Source of the DNA: Nitrospiraceae bacterium
Lineage (GTDB): Bacteria; Nitrospirota; Nitrospiria; Nitrospirales; Nitrospiraceae
NCBI GenBank assembly: GCA_919902665.1
Contig: CAKKRK010000039.1
Location: 1-41,168, forward strand
Reading direction: 5' to 3'
DNA length: 41,168 nucleotides
The notes under the pieces were generated by a model. That model made no database searches and was not told where the DNA came from. It saw only the letters and a program-made list of their open reading frames with translations. This document shows, in pieces, positions 9,422 to 17,673 of the stretch (position 1 is its first letter; each line of letters opens with the position of its first letter). Position numbers and translations under genes: made by a program.

Positions 9422-10245
9422 CCTACGCCAATTCTCTTTCCCCGCGCTTATCTGATACTGTGCCATCGAAACGAATCGCAATTTTTTCCGCCACCACTTG
9501 GGAAATGAGCGCCGTTCAGTCGGCGCTTCCTCCGGGTGTTGAGCGTCGAGTCGGCGGGTGCACTGTTTTCGTGTGCACTGTAGGCGATAGGGAATATTGT
9601 CTAGCTCAAACCGGCGTTGGTCTTGAAAAAGCGGAGCGAACCGCCGCCCAACTGCTTGACAGCCAATCGTTTAGTCTTGTGGTGTCGACGGGGTTTGCCT
9701 GTGCGCTTATCGCGGCGGATATCGGGGCACTCTTGGTAGGTCGTGAAGTGGTGTATTGCGGGAATCATGGCGACAAGCCGTCAGCGGTTCTCGATGTGCC
9801 GGGTGGTGAACGGGACCTTACCGTGACGTATGTCGAGACCCTGGTGCCGTCCGAACACATTGGGCGGTTTGTCTCGACCGATCACATCATTGGCAGTGCC
9901 CGAGAAAAGCAAAGGTTTGCGCAGAGGACTCAGGCCATTGGCCTCGACATGGAAAGTTCCGCTTTGGCTGCTCAAGCACAACGGGCGCAGGTTCCCTTTG
10001 TGATCATCCGATCCGTCTCGGATCTTCTGGACGAAGATCTTCCACTTGACTTCAATCTGTTTCTCAGGCCCACTGGGTGGCTGAAAGGGATCGAGACGAT
10101 CTTGGCCGCCCCTTCATGTCTCTTGGGTCTTGGCCGGCTTCGTCGGCAGAGTCTGGTCGCAGCAGAGACCTTGACGGCCTTTTTCCGCAGCTACGTGGCA
10201 GCGATGGCGACTGATCGACCGAAGAAGGCACTCTCGCCGATTTGA
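9418..10245 (+). CDS. hpnG: Hopanoid-associated nucleoside phosphorylase (HpnG-like)
   Basis: This belongs to the MTA/SAH nucleosidase-purine nucleoside phosphorylase superfamily. The hopanoid branch (HpnG) removes adenine from adenosylhopane. Visible features are the N-terminal strand RIAIFSAT, TGVGLEKAE, STGFACAL, the substrate-binding MES at 178-180 and the catalytic aspartate D202 in RSVSD. The assignment to HpnG rather than a general nucleosidase relies on its position directly after shc. The frame begins with TTG at 9418, overlapping the shc stop. A GTG at 9460 would still leave the whole domain (261 aa). Neither has a good ribosome binding site, so coupling to shc is likely. Confidence 0.85.
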   Translation: MTYANSLSPRLSDTVPSKRIAIFSATTWEMSAVQSALPPGVERRVGGCTVFVCTVGDREYCLAQTGVGLEKAERTAAQLLDSQSFSLVVSTGFACALIAADIGALLVGREVVYCGNHGDKPSAVLDVPGGERDLTVTYVETLVPSEHIGRFVSTDHIIGSAREKQRFAQRTQAIGLDMESSALAAQAQRAQVPFVIIRSVSDLLDEDLPLDFNLFLRPTGWLKGIETILAAPSCLLGLGRLRRQSLVAAETLTAFFRSYVAAMATDRPKKALSPI

Positions 10246-10247
10246 CC

Positions 10248-11015
10248 ATGACGCTACTCGCACTCATGGGCCGATGGGCTCTTGCTTATGTGGCGGAAAT
10301 GGGCCGGATGCTGATCTTCATGGTGGCATCCTTCGCCTGGTTGGCACGTCCGCCGCTACGAGGCAGGCAAATCATCAAGCAACTCCACTTCATCGGCTAC
10401 AAGTCGACGTTTGTTGTCGTGCTGACGGCCGCCTTTACCGGGATGGTTTTGGCGCTGCAAGGCTATTATACGTTACGAAAGTTTGGGTCTGAAGGACTGT
10501 TGGGTTCCGCGGTAGCGATCAGCATGATTCGCGAGCTTGGGCCGGTCTTGGCTGCGCTCATGGTGACGGCTCGGGCTGGTTCCGCGATCACGGCGGAGAT
10601 TGGTATCATGCGGATCACGGAGCAGATCGACGCGCTCGATACGATGGCCATCAATCCGCTCCAATACCTGATTACGCCGAAACTTGTTGCCGGGTTGATC
10701 GGTGTGCCTCTGTTGGTAGCCATCTTCGACGTGGTGGGAATCTATGGAGGCCATCTGGTCGGGGTGGAACTGCTTGGTGTGAATGCGGGTTCGTATTGGA
10801 ACTCCATCGAGTCCGCGGTGGAATGGAAAGATGTCTATGGCGGCATTCTCAAGTCTGTTAGTTTTGGTCTCATCGTGAGCTGGGTCTGTTGCTATAAAGG
10901 CTTTTACACCAAGATGAGTGCCGAGGGGCTCGGCACTGCCACGACAGAGGCGGTCGTGTTGTCGTCGGTCTTGATTCTCATCTGGGACTATTTCCTGACA
11001 TCATTGTTTATGTAA
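10248..11015 (+). CDS. mlaE: MlaE-family ABC transporter permease
   Basis: Integral membrane subunit of an MCE-type lipid transporter that moves phospholipids or related lipids between the inner and outer membranes. The 255-residue protein has about five hydrophobic segments and the conserved MlaE core (GSALVAAL-like region ELGPVLAALMVTARAGSA followed by EIGIMRITEQIDAL). The ATG at 10248 follows the hpnG stop by two bases. mlaF, mlaD and mlaC follow in order. Its place behind shc and hpnG suggests that hopanoids or membrane lipid order may be linked to this transporter; that link is inferred. Confidence 0.95.
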   Translation: MTLLALMGRWALAYVAEMGRMLIFMVASFAWLARPPLRGRQIIKQLHFIGYKSTFVVVLTAAFTGMVLALQGYYTLRKFGSEGLLGSAVAISMIRELGPVLAALMVTARAGSAITAEIGIMRITEQIDALDTMAINPLQYLITPKLVAGLIGVPLLVAIFDVVGIYGGHLVGVELLGVNAGSYWNSIESAVEWKDVYGGILKSVSFGLIVSWVCCYKGFYTKMSAEGLGTATTEAVVLSSVLILIWDYFLTSLFM

Positions 11016-11017
11016 CC

Positions 11018-11776
11018 ATGCTGAAGCTCGTCGGTGTGACAAAGATGTTGGGAGGACAACCGGTGCTGCGAGGTATCGACCTTGACGTACCAGAAGGGAA
11101 ACTCACGACGATCATTGGACGCAGTGGGGAAGGCAAGAGCGTGTTGCTCAAGCACATGATCGGCTTGCTCCAGCCTGACTCCGGAGAAGTGTGGGTCGAT
11201 GGAGTCGAGATTTCTCGGCTCCGCGGCCATGCCCTCAACGAAGTGCGCAAACGGTTCGCGATGTTGTTTCAGGGCGCGGCACTGTTCGATTCACTGACGG
11301 TCTTCGAAAACGTGGCGTTTCCGCTCAGAGAACGACTTCGAATGAAAGGGTCGGATGTGACCAGCCGTGTCGATGAAAAGCTGGAACAGGTAGGTTTGGC
11401 GGGAATGGGACACAAGTTTCCAGCGGAATTGAGCGGGGGCATGCGAAAACGAGCCGGCCTGGCCCGCGCGTTGGTGATGCAACCGGAGATTATCCTCTTC
11501 GACGAGCCGACGACGGGGCTCGATCCGCTCATGGCCAAGTCAATCCATGATCTGATTACAAGTATGCAGCGGAAGTTTGGGTTTACCGCCGTGATGGTGA
11601 GCCATGAGATTCCAGAGATATTCGGGATTTCGGATTATATCGCGATGTTGAAACGTGGGAAAATAGCCGTGATGGCAGAGCCGGCAGAATTTCAACGGAC
11701 ATCCGATCCCGAAATCAGAGAATTCATTTCAGTTGGCGGGACGATGCCGCTCACCAAGGTGGTGTCTGGGGGCTAG
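11018..11776 (+). CDS. mlaF: MlaF-family ABC transporter ATPase
   Basis: ATP-hydrolysing subunit that powers the MlaE permease from the cytoplasmic side. Over 252 residues it shows Walker A GRSGEGKS (34-41), the Q-loop in MLFQGAALFD, the ABC signature LSGGMRKR (from 138), Walker B ILFDEPTTGLD (159-169) and an H-loop histidine in VSHEIPE. The signature with M after LSGG and the MLFQ.GALFDS context are typical of MlaF. It starts two bases after the mlaE stop and 12 bases precede mlaD, so the genes form one operon. Confidence 0.96.
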   Translation: MLKLVGVTKMLGGQPVLRGIDLDVPEGKLTTIIGRSGEGKSVLLKHMIGLLQPDSGEVWVDGVEISRLRGHALNEVRKRFAMLFQGAALFDSLTVFENVAFPLRERLRMKGSDVTSRVDEKLEQVGLAGMGHKFPAELSGGMRKRAGLARALVMQPEIILFDEPTTGLDPLMAKSIHDLITSMQRKFGFTAVMVSHEIPEIFGISDYIAMLKRGKIAVMAEPAEFQRTSDPEIREFISVGGTMPLTKVVSGG

Positions 11777-11788
11777 AGGAGTGCCATA

Positions 11789-12232
11789 ATGGAGAAAAGC
11801 AGGTTGGAGCTGATCGTCGGGGTCTTCGTGCTGGTCGGGATTGTCTGCCTGGGCTATCTCTCGATGAAACTCGGAAAATTAGAACTCATCGGGGGAGATG
11901 TCTACGAAGTGGATGCGCTGTTCAATTCAGCCACAGGGCTGAAGTCCGGGGCGGCTGTGGAGGTTGCCGGCGTGGAGGTGGGTCGAGTCAAGGCAATCAG
12001 ACTGAAAGAGGACCGGGCGATGGTGAGGCTGGCGGTACAAAATGGGACGAAGCTCTATTCGGATACCATTGCCTCGATCAAAACCAGAGGGATCATCGGA
12101 GAAAAATACCTCGCGCTCTCGCCAGGAGGAGGCGGAGATCCTCTGAAACCGGGAGATGCCATTCGTGATACGGAATCAGGCCTCGACTTGGAGGAGTTGG
12201 TGAGTCAATACGTTCATGGTAAGGTCAACTAA
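11789..12232 (+). CDS. mlaD: MlaD-family MCE-domain protein
   Basis: Membrane-anchored periplasmic lipid-binding subunit. Residues about 8-27 form one transmembrane helix (LIVGVFVLVGIVCLGYLSM). Residues about 35-115 are a single MCE domain (VDALFNSATGLKSGAAVEVAGVEVG split over the conserved region, with the later IKTRGIIGEKYLALSPG segment). MlaD normally forms a hexamer with a central hydrophobic pore. At 147 aa it is the short single-domain form. GAGGAG stands about 8 bases before the ATG. Confidence 0.95.
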   Translation: MEKSRLELIVGVFVLVGIVCLGYLSMKLGKLELIGGDVYEVDALFNSATGLKSGAAVEVAGVEVGRVKAIRLKEDRAMVRLAVQNGTKLYSDTIASIKTRGIIGEKYLALSPGGGGDPLKPGDAIRDTESGLDLEELVSQYVHGKVN

Positions 12233-12303
12233 CCGGATCTACCCGTAAGGCGTGGCGGGAAAGACGAACCTGAATATATATTGGTGTCGGAGAGAGGGGC
12301 GCG

Positions 12304-12945
12304 ATGATAGCGATCAGAAATACGTGGACTGAGTGGAGAGGCAGCAGCTTGTGGTTCACGGTGCTTATGATGGTCATCTGCATCGGAGTGGTGGCGGTAC
12401 CAGGGTATGCTGGGCCTCCTACCGATTCCATGAAATCGACGATCGATGAAGTGCTTCGTATTGTAAAGGAAAAGGAACTTAAGCAGCCGGCGAAGTCAGA
12501 GGAACGTCGACACCTACTTGAGAAGGTGGTGTCGGCTCGATTTGACTATACGGAAATGTCCAGACGGGCGCTTGGAGCTCCCTGGAACCAGCTGACTGAT
12601 CAGCAAAAACAGGAATTTGTCGATCTCTTTCAGACGCTGCTGACTAATTCGTACGCGGACAAGGTCGAAACCTATTCTGGCGAAGGCGTGCAGTATCTCA
12701 ATGAACGAACGGAGAAAGAGTACGCGGAAGTCAGGACCAAAGTGCTTTCGGGAAAGACGGAGATCCCGCTTGACTATCGCTTGGTCAATAAGGCAGATGA
12801 TTGGCGGGTCTATGACGTCGTCGTGGACGGAGTCAGTCTGGTGAACAACTATCGCGGGCAGTTTACGAAGATTCTTCGTGCCTCTTCTTATTCAGATCTC
12901 GTCGATCAGCTCCGCAAAAAATCCGACAAGCTCAAGGCGCCATAA
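12304..12945 (+). CDS. mlaC: MlaC/Ttg2D-family periplasmic lipid carrier (HpnM-like)
   Basis: Soluble periplasmic shuttle of the Mla system. The 213-residue protein has an N-terminal hydrophobic segment (about 17-36) that looks like a signal peptide ending at GYA. A typical MlaC body follows (RFDYTEMSRRALGAPWNQL, FVDLFQTLLTNSYADKVETY, then a C-terminal WRVYDVVVDGVSLVNNYRGQF). Some hopanoid clusters carry a relative called HpnM; with shc and hpnG upstream that name is also possible. A good ribosome binding site (GGAGAGAGGGG) precedes the ATG. Confidence 0.92.
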   Translation: MIAIRNTWTEWRGSSLWFTVLMMVICIGVVAVPGYAGPPTDSMKSTIDEVLRIVKEKELKQPAKSEERRHLLEKVVSARFDYTEMSRRALGAPWNQLTDQQKQEFVDLFQTLLTNSYADKVETYSGEGVQYLNERTEKEYAEVRTKVLSGKTEIPLDYRLVNKADDWRVYDVVVDGVSLVNNYRGQFTKILRASSYSDLVDQLRKKSDKLKAP

Positions 12946-12961
12946 CGTCGTTTGCGGAATC

Positions 12962-14170
12962 ATGAGTACGTGTATGCGTAGCCTTGTCTTTTGGATTGTT
13001 TTTCTGCTGTTGTGGAGCCTCTTCCCTATTTTCTCCGACCGCGCTGGGGCGGAAGTAAAGTATTTTCCGATCCCCGCCGTCAGTTCCAGTAAAAACGACG
13101 GCAATGACATCGGAATGATTGTGCCGGCCCTGATCACGGGACCGGACGGGGATCTCAAGTATTTAGTTGCGCCGATGGTGGTCTACAACTCGATCGTCGG
13201 CACTCGTGGAACGATTAATCTGTTCCATTATGAGCCAGGAGGAAAAGAACTCCGAGGAATTGCGTCCTGGACTGAACGAATCGAGCGGAAATTCCTTGTG
13301 AGCTATGTCGATCCAGGGTTCAGCAATGGTCGGTATAGCATTGGGCTCAGCGCGGTGCATTTCAAGAACGCCACCGTGCGTTTTTTTGGGCTTGGTCCGA
13401 CCACGGTAGAGGGGCAAGAGACCAACTACACGGCCTCTGAGACGAGGTTGAACTGGAAATTCGGTGTCTATGCGAACGAGGTCACGCAAATCGCCGTGAG
13501 CCAACGACTTCGGCACATGCAGTCGATTCAGCAGGGTGCCACGGAACTTCCCTTTTCCGGAGATCTGTTTCCCGATGCCCCAGGTGTGGGTGGGGCGACG
13601 ATTCTTGGCCAGCGGATCAGCTTTCATTATGACACACGGAACAACTTGGTGACTCCCACGGATGGGATGGCGGTCACGGCATACGCCGAACTGAACTATA
13701 ACTTCAAAAATGGCGCCGACCCTCTGTATTCTCGGTATGGTCTCGAGATTAAAAAGATGTTTGCGAGTGAATCGAAACGGGCGATTTTGGTGATTCGCGG
13801 CGATCTGCAAGCCACGCTCGGCACGGATGTTCCGTTTTATGAGCAGAGCTCGTTGGGCGGACAGAATAATCTGCGCGGTTTTGGTTTCGATCGGTACATT
13901 GATAAGCAGCTGATTGCCTTCAGTGTTGAAGAGCGGATTCATATCGTGCGAACGCGTCTGGCCGGGGTCATGGCGGATTTTGAGATCGCACCGTTTATCG
14001 ATACTGGACAAGTCTTTAACTCATTTAGGAATGTGAGTTTCAAAGACTACCGCATTACCCCAGGAATCGGATTTCGGGGAATCATCCGGCCCAATGTTGT
14101 GGGGCGGATCGATTATGGGTTCAGTAAAGAAGGGGGAGCTATTTTTGCCGGGCTCGACTTTCCGTACTAA
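12962..14170 (+). CDS. BamA/TamA-like outer-membrane beta-barrel protein
   Basis: Surface-antigen (D15/Omp85) barrel without POTRA domains. The ATG at 12962 gives 402 aa with a signal peptide (CMRSLVFWIVFLLLWSLFPIF, split by cleavage near AGA). The C-terminal half has the Omp85 barrel hallmarks: SSLGGQNNLRGFGFDRY, VEERIHI, DFEIAPFIDTGQVF and VGRIDYGFSKEG. A longer upstream frame to 12878 overlaps mlaC and is unlikely. It lies 16 bases after mlaC, so it may be the outer-membrane partner of the Mla-like transporter, a role usually played by MlaA, which is absent here. That role is inferred. Confidence 0.88.
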   Translation: MSTCMRSLVFWIVFLLLWSLFPIFSDRAGAEVKYFPIPAVSSSKNDGNDIGMIVPALITGPDGDLKYLVAPMVVYNSIVGTRGTINLFHYEPGGKELRGIASWTERIERKFLVSYVDPGFSNGRYSIGLSAVHFKNATVRFFGLGPTTVEGQETNYTASETRLNWKFGVYANEVTQIAVSQRLRHMQSIQQGATELPFSGDLFPDAPGVGGATILGQRISFHYDTRNNLVTPTDGMAVTAYAELNYNFKNGADPLYSRYGLEIKKMFASESKRAILVIRGDLQATLGTDVPFYEQSSLGGQNNLRGFGFDRYIDKQLIAFSVEERIHIVRTRLAGVMADFEIAPFIDTGQVFNSFRNVSFKDYRITPGIGFRGIIRPNVVGRIDYGFSKEGGAIFAGLDFPY

Positions 14171-14172
14171 CC

Positions 14173-14188
14173 GACACCATCTGGTGTC
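14173..14188. terminator. Short hairpin directly after the lipid-transport block
   Basis: GACACC-ATCT-GGTGTC, a perfect 6-bp stem with a tetraloop, begins two bases after the stop codon. No T-run follows, so it may protect the mRNA end instead of terminating transcription. Confidence 0.35.
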
Positions 14189-14250
14189 CGTACCAATATG
14201 GGACAGTCCGGTTTATGGATATCAAAGTCTAGCAGAGAGGACGCTCCCCC

Positions 14251-14298
14251 AAGCACATTTCATAAGTGCTTGACTTCATACGGTTCATGTGTGAAAAT
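14251..14298 (+). promoter_or_regulatory. Candidate dxs promoter with overlapping dyad
   Basis: TTGACT at 14270-14275, a 17-base spacer and GAAAAT at 14293-14298 form a plausible promoter about 90 bases before dxs. A 6-bp dyad (AAGCAC at 14251-14256, GTGCTT at 14266-14271) ends inside the -35 box and could be an operator. The -10 box is only a 4 of 6 match. Confidence 0.35.
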
Positions 14299-14388
14299 CC
14301 GCTCAAATTTAGCATCTGGACACACGGTGCCTATTGGTCCTGTGCGTAGGACTGCTGCCGATGGGGCAGCGAACGAAGGAGACCATCT

Positions 14389-16332
14389 ATGTCCCTACTG
14401 AAGACGATCCATAGTCCTGCCGATCTGAAGCGGTTGTCTCCGGATAAATTCCCGGCATTGTGCCAGGAGATTCGTGAACAGATTATCGGGGCGGTCTCAA
14501 ATGTGGGCGGACACCTGGCCTCGAATCTAGGCGTCGTCGAACTCACAGTCGCCTTGCAATACCTTCTCAATACACCAACCGACAAGATCGTCTGGGACAC
14601 CAGCAATCAGTCATACACCCACAAACTCCTCACTGGTCGGCGAGAGCAGTTTCACACGCTTCGCCAGTACGGTGGATTGAGTGGATTTTGCAAACGGGAA
14701 GAGAGTGAGTACGATACCTTCAACGCCGGTCATGCGGGGACCGGAGTATCTGCTGCCTTTGGCATGGCCGAAGCTAGAGAGCAGTTGAAACAGAAGAACA
14801 AGGTTGTCTGTGTCGTCGGTGACGGCGCCATGACGGCGGGGATGACGCTGGAAGGGCTGCATCATGCCGGCGGGCTCGGAAAAGATTTTCTCGTGATTTT
14901 GAACGACAACCAAATGTCGATCTCGAAAAATGTCGGAGCCATTTCTGCCTACCTGAGTCGAACCATTACCGGCGAGTTCTATGGGAAGATGCGTGAAGAG
15001 ACTGGTCAGCTATTGGGGAAGATTCCTCACATCGGCTCCGACATGCAGAAGCTCGCTCGCCGAGCCGAAGAGCTTGCGAAAGGCGTAATTCTTCCCGGAT
15101 TGCTCTTTGAAGAACTTGGGTTCCAATACAGTGGTCCCATCGACGGCCACAACTTTGAGCATCTCCTTCCGACGATCGAGAATGTGCTGAAGATGAAGGG
15201 ACCGGTCCTTCTTCATGTCATTACGAAGAAGGGGCTCGGCTACGAACCGGCCGTGAAGAATCCGGTATGGTTCCATGCCTGTCCACCGTTCGTTCGGTCG
15301 ACTGGCGCACCGGCCAAGAAAGCCGCACGTCCTTCATACACGGCGATTGCGATGGACGCCCTGGTCAAGTTGGCTCGTGAGGACAAGCGCGTTGTGGCCA
15401 TCACGGCGGCGATGTGCGAAGGGACGGGGCTAACGGCATTTGAAAAAGAATTTCCAGATCGTCTCTATGACGTCGGCATCGCCGAGCAGCATGCGGTGAC
15501 GTTTGCTGCGGGGCTTGCGACGCAGGGCTTAAAGCCGGTTGTTGTCATGTATGCGACCTTTCTCCAGCGGGCCTACGATCAGGTGGTGCACGATGTGGCG
15601 ACGCAGAACCTTCCCGTCGTGTTTTGCATCGATCGCGGCGGGCTCGTCGCCGAAGACGGGACGACGCATCATGGCGCCTTCGACTACGCCTATATGCGCC
15701 ACGTTCCCAACATGGTCGTCATGGCGCCAAAAGATGAAAATGAATTGCAGCATATGATGAAGACGTGCGTACAGCATGAGGGCCCAATTTCCGTGCGCTA
15801 TCCACGCGGCGTCAGTCTCGGGGTCACGATGGATGCGGTGCCTCAGGCGTTGCCTATTGGTAAAGGGGAGTTGATCAAGGACGGGACGGACGTAGCCATT
15901 ATCGCAATCGGTGTGTCGGTCTGGCAGGCGCATCAAGCCGCCGAGCGTCTCAGCAAGGAAGGCGTGTCTACTGCCGTGGTGAACGCTCGATTTGCCAAGC
16001 CGCTGGATCACGAACTCATTACGGATGTCGCAAGGCGGGTTCGCTACGTCGTCACCGTCGAAGAGGGGTGCAGGATGGGCGGATTCGGTTCTGCGGTGCT
16101 CGAAACGTTGTCAGAGGCCGGGATTAGCGATGTGAAGACAAAGGTTCTAGGCCTGCCCGATTGGTATATTGAACAGGGGCCACAAGATTTATTGCGGGAA
16201 CGGTATGGTTTGACGGCTGAAGGGATCTATCAAAGTGTGAAGGAAGTGATCGGCAAGGCACCCTCTGTGAAATCATCCCTCACAGGTTCGGCGCTGGTCG
16301 GCCATCCTCATGGAGACGAACAGGGGAGCTGA
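14389..16332 (+). CDS. dxs: 1-deoxy-D-xylulose-5-phosphate synthase
   Basis: First enzyme of the MEP pathway: thiamine-diphosphate-dependent condensation of pyruvate and glyceraldehyde 3-phosphate. Length is 647 aa. The TPP/Mg motif GDGAMTAG starts at residue 144 and continues to LNDNQMS. The catalytic glutamate of DVGIAEQHAV is E366, and the C-terminal transketolase domain is complete. AAGGAG stands 8 bases before the ATG. ispG follows after 47 bases that include a GGGGTAA/GAGTAA-type low-complexity run. The pair supplies precursors for hopanoids and quinones. Confidence 0.97.
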   Translation: MSLLKTIHSPADLKRLSPDKFPALCQEIREQIIGAVSNVGGHLASNLGVVELTVALQYLLNTPTDKIVWDTSNQSYTHKLLTGRREQFHTLRQYGGLSGFCKREESEYDTFNAGHAGTGVSAAFGMAEAREQLKQKNKVVCVVGDGAMTAGMTLEGLHHAGGLGKDFLVILNDNQMSISKNVGAISAYLSRTITGEFYGKMREETGQLLGKIPHIGSDMQKLARRAEELAKGVILPGLLFEELGFQYSGPIDGHNFEHLLPTIENVLKMKGPVLLHVITKKGLGYEPAVKNPVWFHACPPFVRSTGAPAKKAARPSYTAIAMDALVKLAREDKRVVAITAAMCEGTGLTAFEKEFPDRLYDVGIAEQHAVTFAAGLATQGLKPVVVMYATFLQRAYDQVVHDVATQNLPVVFCIDRGGLVAEDGTTHHGAFDYAYMRHVPNMVVMAPKDENELQHMMKTCVQHEGPISVRYPRGVSLGVTMDAVPQALPIGKGELIKDGTDVAIIAIGVSVWQAHQAAERLSKEGVSTAVVNARFAKPLDHELITDVARRVRYVVTVEEGCRMGGFGSAVLETLSEAGISDVKTKVLGLPDWYIEQGPQDLLRERYGLTAEGIYQSVKEVIGKAPSVKSSLTGSALVGHPHGDEQGS

Positions 16333-16379
16333 TCAAGACGGTGAGGGGTAAAGAGTAAGGGGTAAGAGGGTCACGACAG

Positions 16380-17564
16380 ATGCACATCGCCAGGCGAAAA
16401 ACTCGACAGATTTCGGTCGGCACGGTGAAGGTTGGAGGCGATGCTCCTGTGTCCGTGCAATCCATGTGTTCGACAGACACACGCGATGTGACTGCAACGG
16501 TCGCAGAGATTCACCGGCTTGAAGCCGCCGGCTGTGAAATTATCCGTGTAGCCGTGCCGGACGAGGAAGCCGCCGCGGTCCTGCCTCAGATCAAAGCAGC
16601 GATGACGGTGCCGTTGATCGCGGACATTCACTTTGATCACCGCCTTGCCTTGAAAGCTGCCGCAGTCGTTGATTGCGTCCGCATCAATCCCGGCAACATC
16701 GGCGCCTGGTGGAAAGTTGAAGAAGTCATCAAAGCGGTCAATGATCATGGCATTCCGATTCGAGTCGGCGTCAACGGAGGCTCGCTCGAACGGCCGTTGT
16801 TGGAAAAGTACGGATGGCCTTCGCCTGAAGCGCTTTCCGAATCGGCGCTCAACGCGGTGCATGCGCTGGAGGACGTCGGCTTTACCAATATGAAGGTGTC
16901 GCTCAAGGCCTCCGACGTCAAGCATGCCATCGATGCCTACTGGCTCTTTGCGATGCAGTCAGATTATCCTCTGCACATCGGCATTACAGAAGCCGGCACG
17001 GCCATGACTGGCGCTGTGAAATCGTCGATCGGGCTCGGCTACCTGTTGTCCCAAGGCATCGGCGATACACTTCGTGTCTCGCTCGCTGCTGATCCGGTGG
17101 AAGAAGTCAAGGTTGGTTTCGAAATCCTGAAGTCTTTGGAACTGCGGCATCGTGGGATCAACGTGATCGCCTGTCCGACGTGCGGACGCGTGGAGATCGA
17201 CGTCGTGCGCATGGCGAACGAGCTGGAAAAGAAACTTGGCCACATTAAGACCCCATTGAACGTGTCGGTGCTCGGCTGTGTTGTGAATGGCATTGGAGAG
17301 GGCAAAGAGGCCGACATCGGAATCGCCGGCGGTGAGGGCAAAGGTATTTTGTTCAAGAAGGGTAAGCTTGTCCGCAAGGTTCCCATGGAAGAATTAATGG
17401 ATACACTCATTGAGGAAGTGGAGCAGCTTGCCAAGGAAAAAGAGGCGGAAGGGAACGGTGCACCTACCGCGTCTTCGACGGAAAACGGTTGGGAACCCCT
17501 TATCCCTCAGTCGGATCATCTCTCAACGCTTGGAAAAGAAATACCGGTCTTGCCCCGCAGGTAA
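16380..17564 (+). CDS. ispG: 4-hydroxy-3-methylbut-2-enyl diphosphate synthase (IspG/GcpE)
   Basis: Penultimate MEP-pathway enzyme, converting MEcPP to HMBPP with a [4Fe-4S] cluster in the cytoplasm. The 394-residue protein is the short bacterial form without the plant-type insert. Cluster ligands are visible as C265 and C268 (ACPTCGR) and C300 (LGCVVNGIGEGKEADIG, with the conserved glutamate just after it). The substrate-binding barrel is complete (VPLIADIHFDH, RINPGNIG, RVGVNGGSLE). About 45 extra C-terminal residues are low in complexity and probably disordered. Probably co-transcribed with dxs. Confidence 0.97.
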   Translation: MHIARRKTRQISVGTVKVGGDAPVSVQSMCSTDTRDVTATVAEIHRLEAAGCEIIRVAVPDEEAAAVLPQIKAAMTVPLIADIHFDHRLALKAAAVVDCVRINPGNIGAWWKVEEVIKAVNDHGIPIRVGVNGGSLERPLLEKYGWPSPEALSESALNAVHALEDVGFTNMKVSLKASDVKHAIDAYWLFAMQSDYPLHIGITEAGTAMTGAVKSSIGLGYLLSQGIGDTLRVSLAADPVEEVKVGFEILKSLELRHRGINVIACPTCGRVEIDVVRMANELEKKLGHIKTPLNVSVLGCVVNGIGEGKEADIGIAGGEGKGILFKKGKLVRKVPMEELMDTLIEEVEQLAKEKEAEGNGAPTASSTENGWEPLIPQSDHLSTLGKEIPVLPRR

Positions 17565-17673
17565 CGGCCGCTGTTAAGGCCCCTTCTCACCTACGTAATC
17601 TAATTCCAGACTTCTTCTGCAAAAGTAACGATTGACGTGTTCTCTAAGGGTCATGTATTTGTGCCAGTGAACT

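Noticed and set aside
13163..14011. 282-codon minus-strand frame inside the BamA-like gene
   Set aside because: Lies wholly antisense to a well-supported Omp85 barrel gene and has no family signature.
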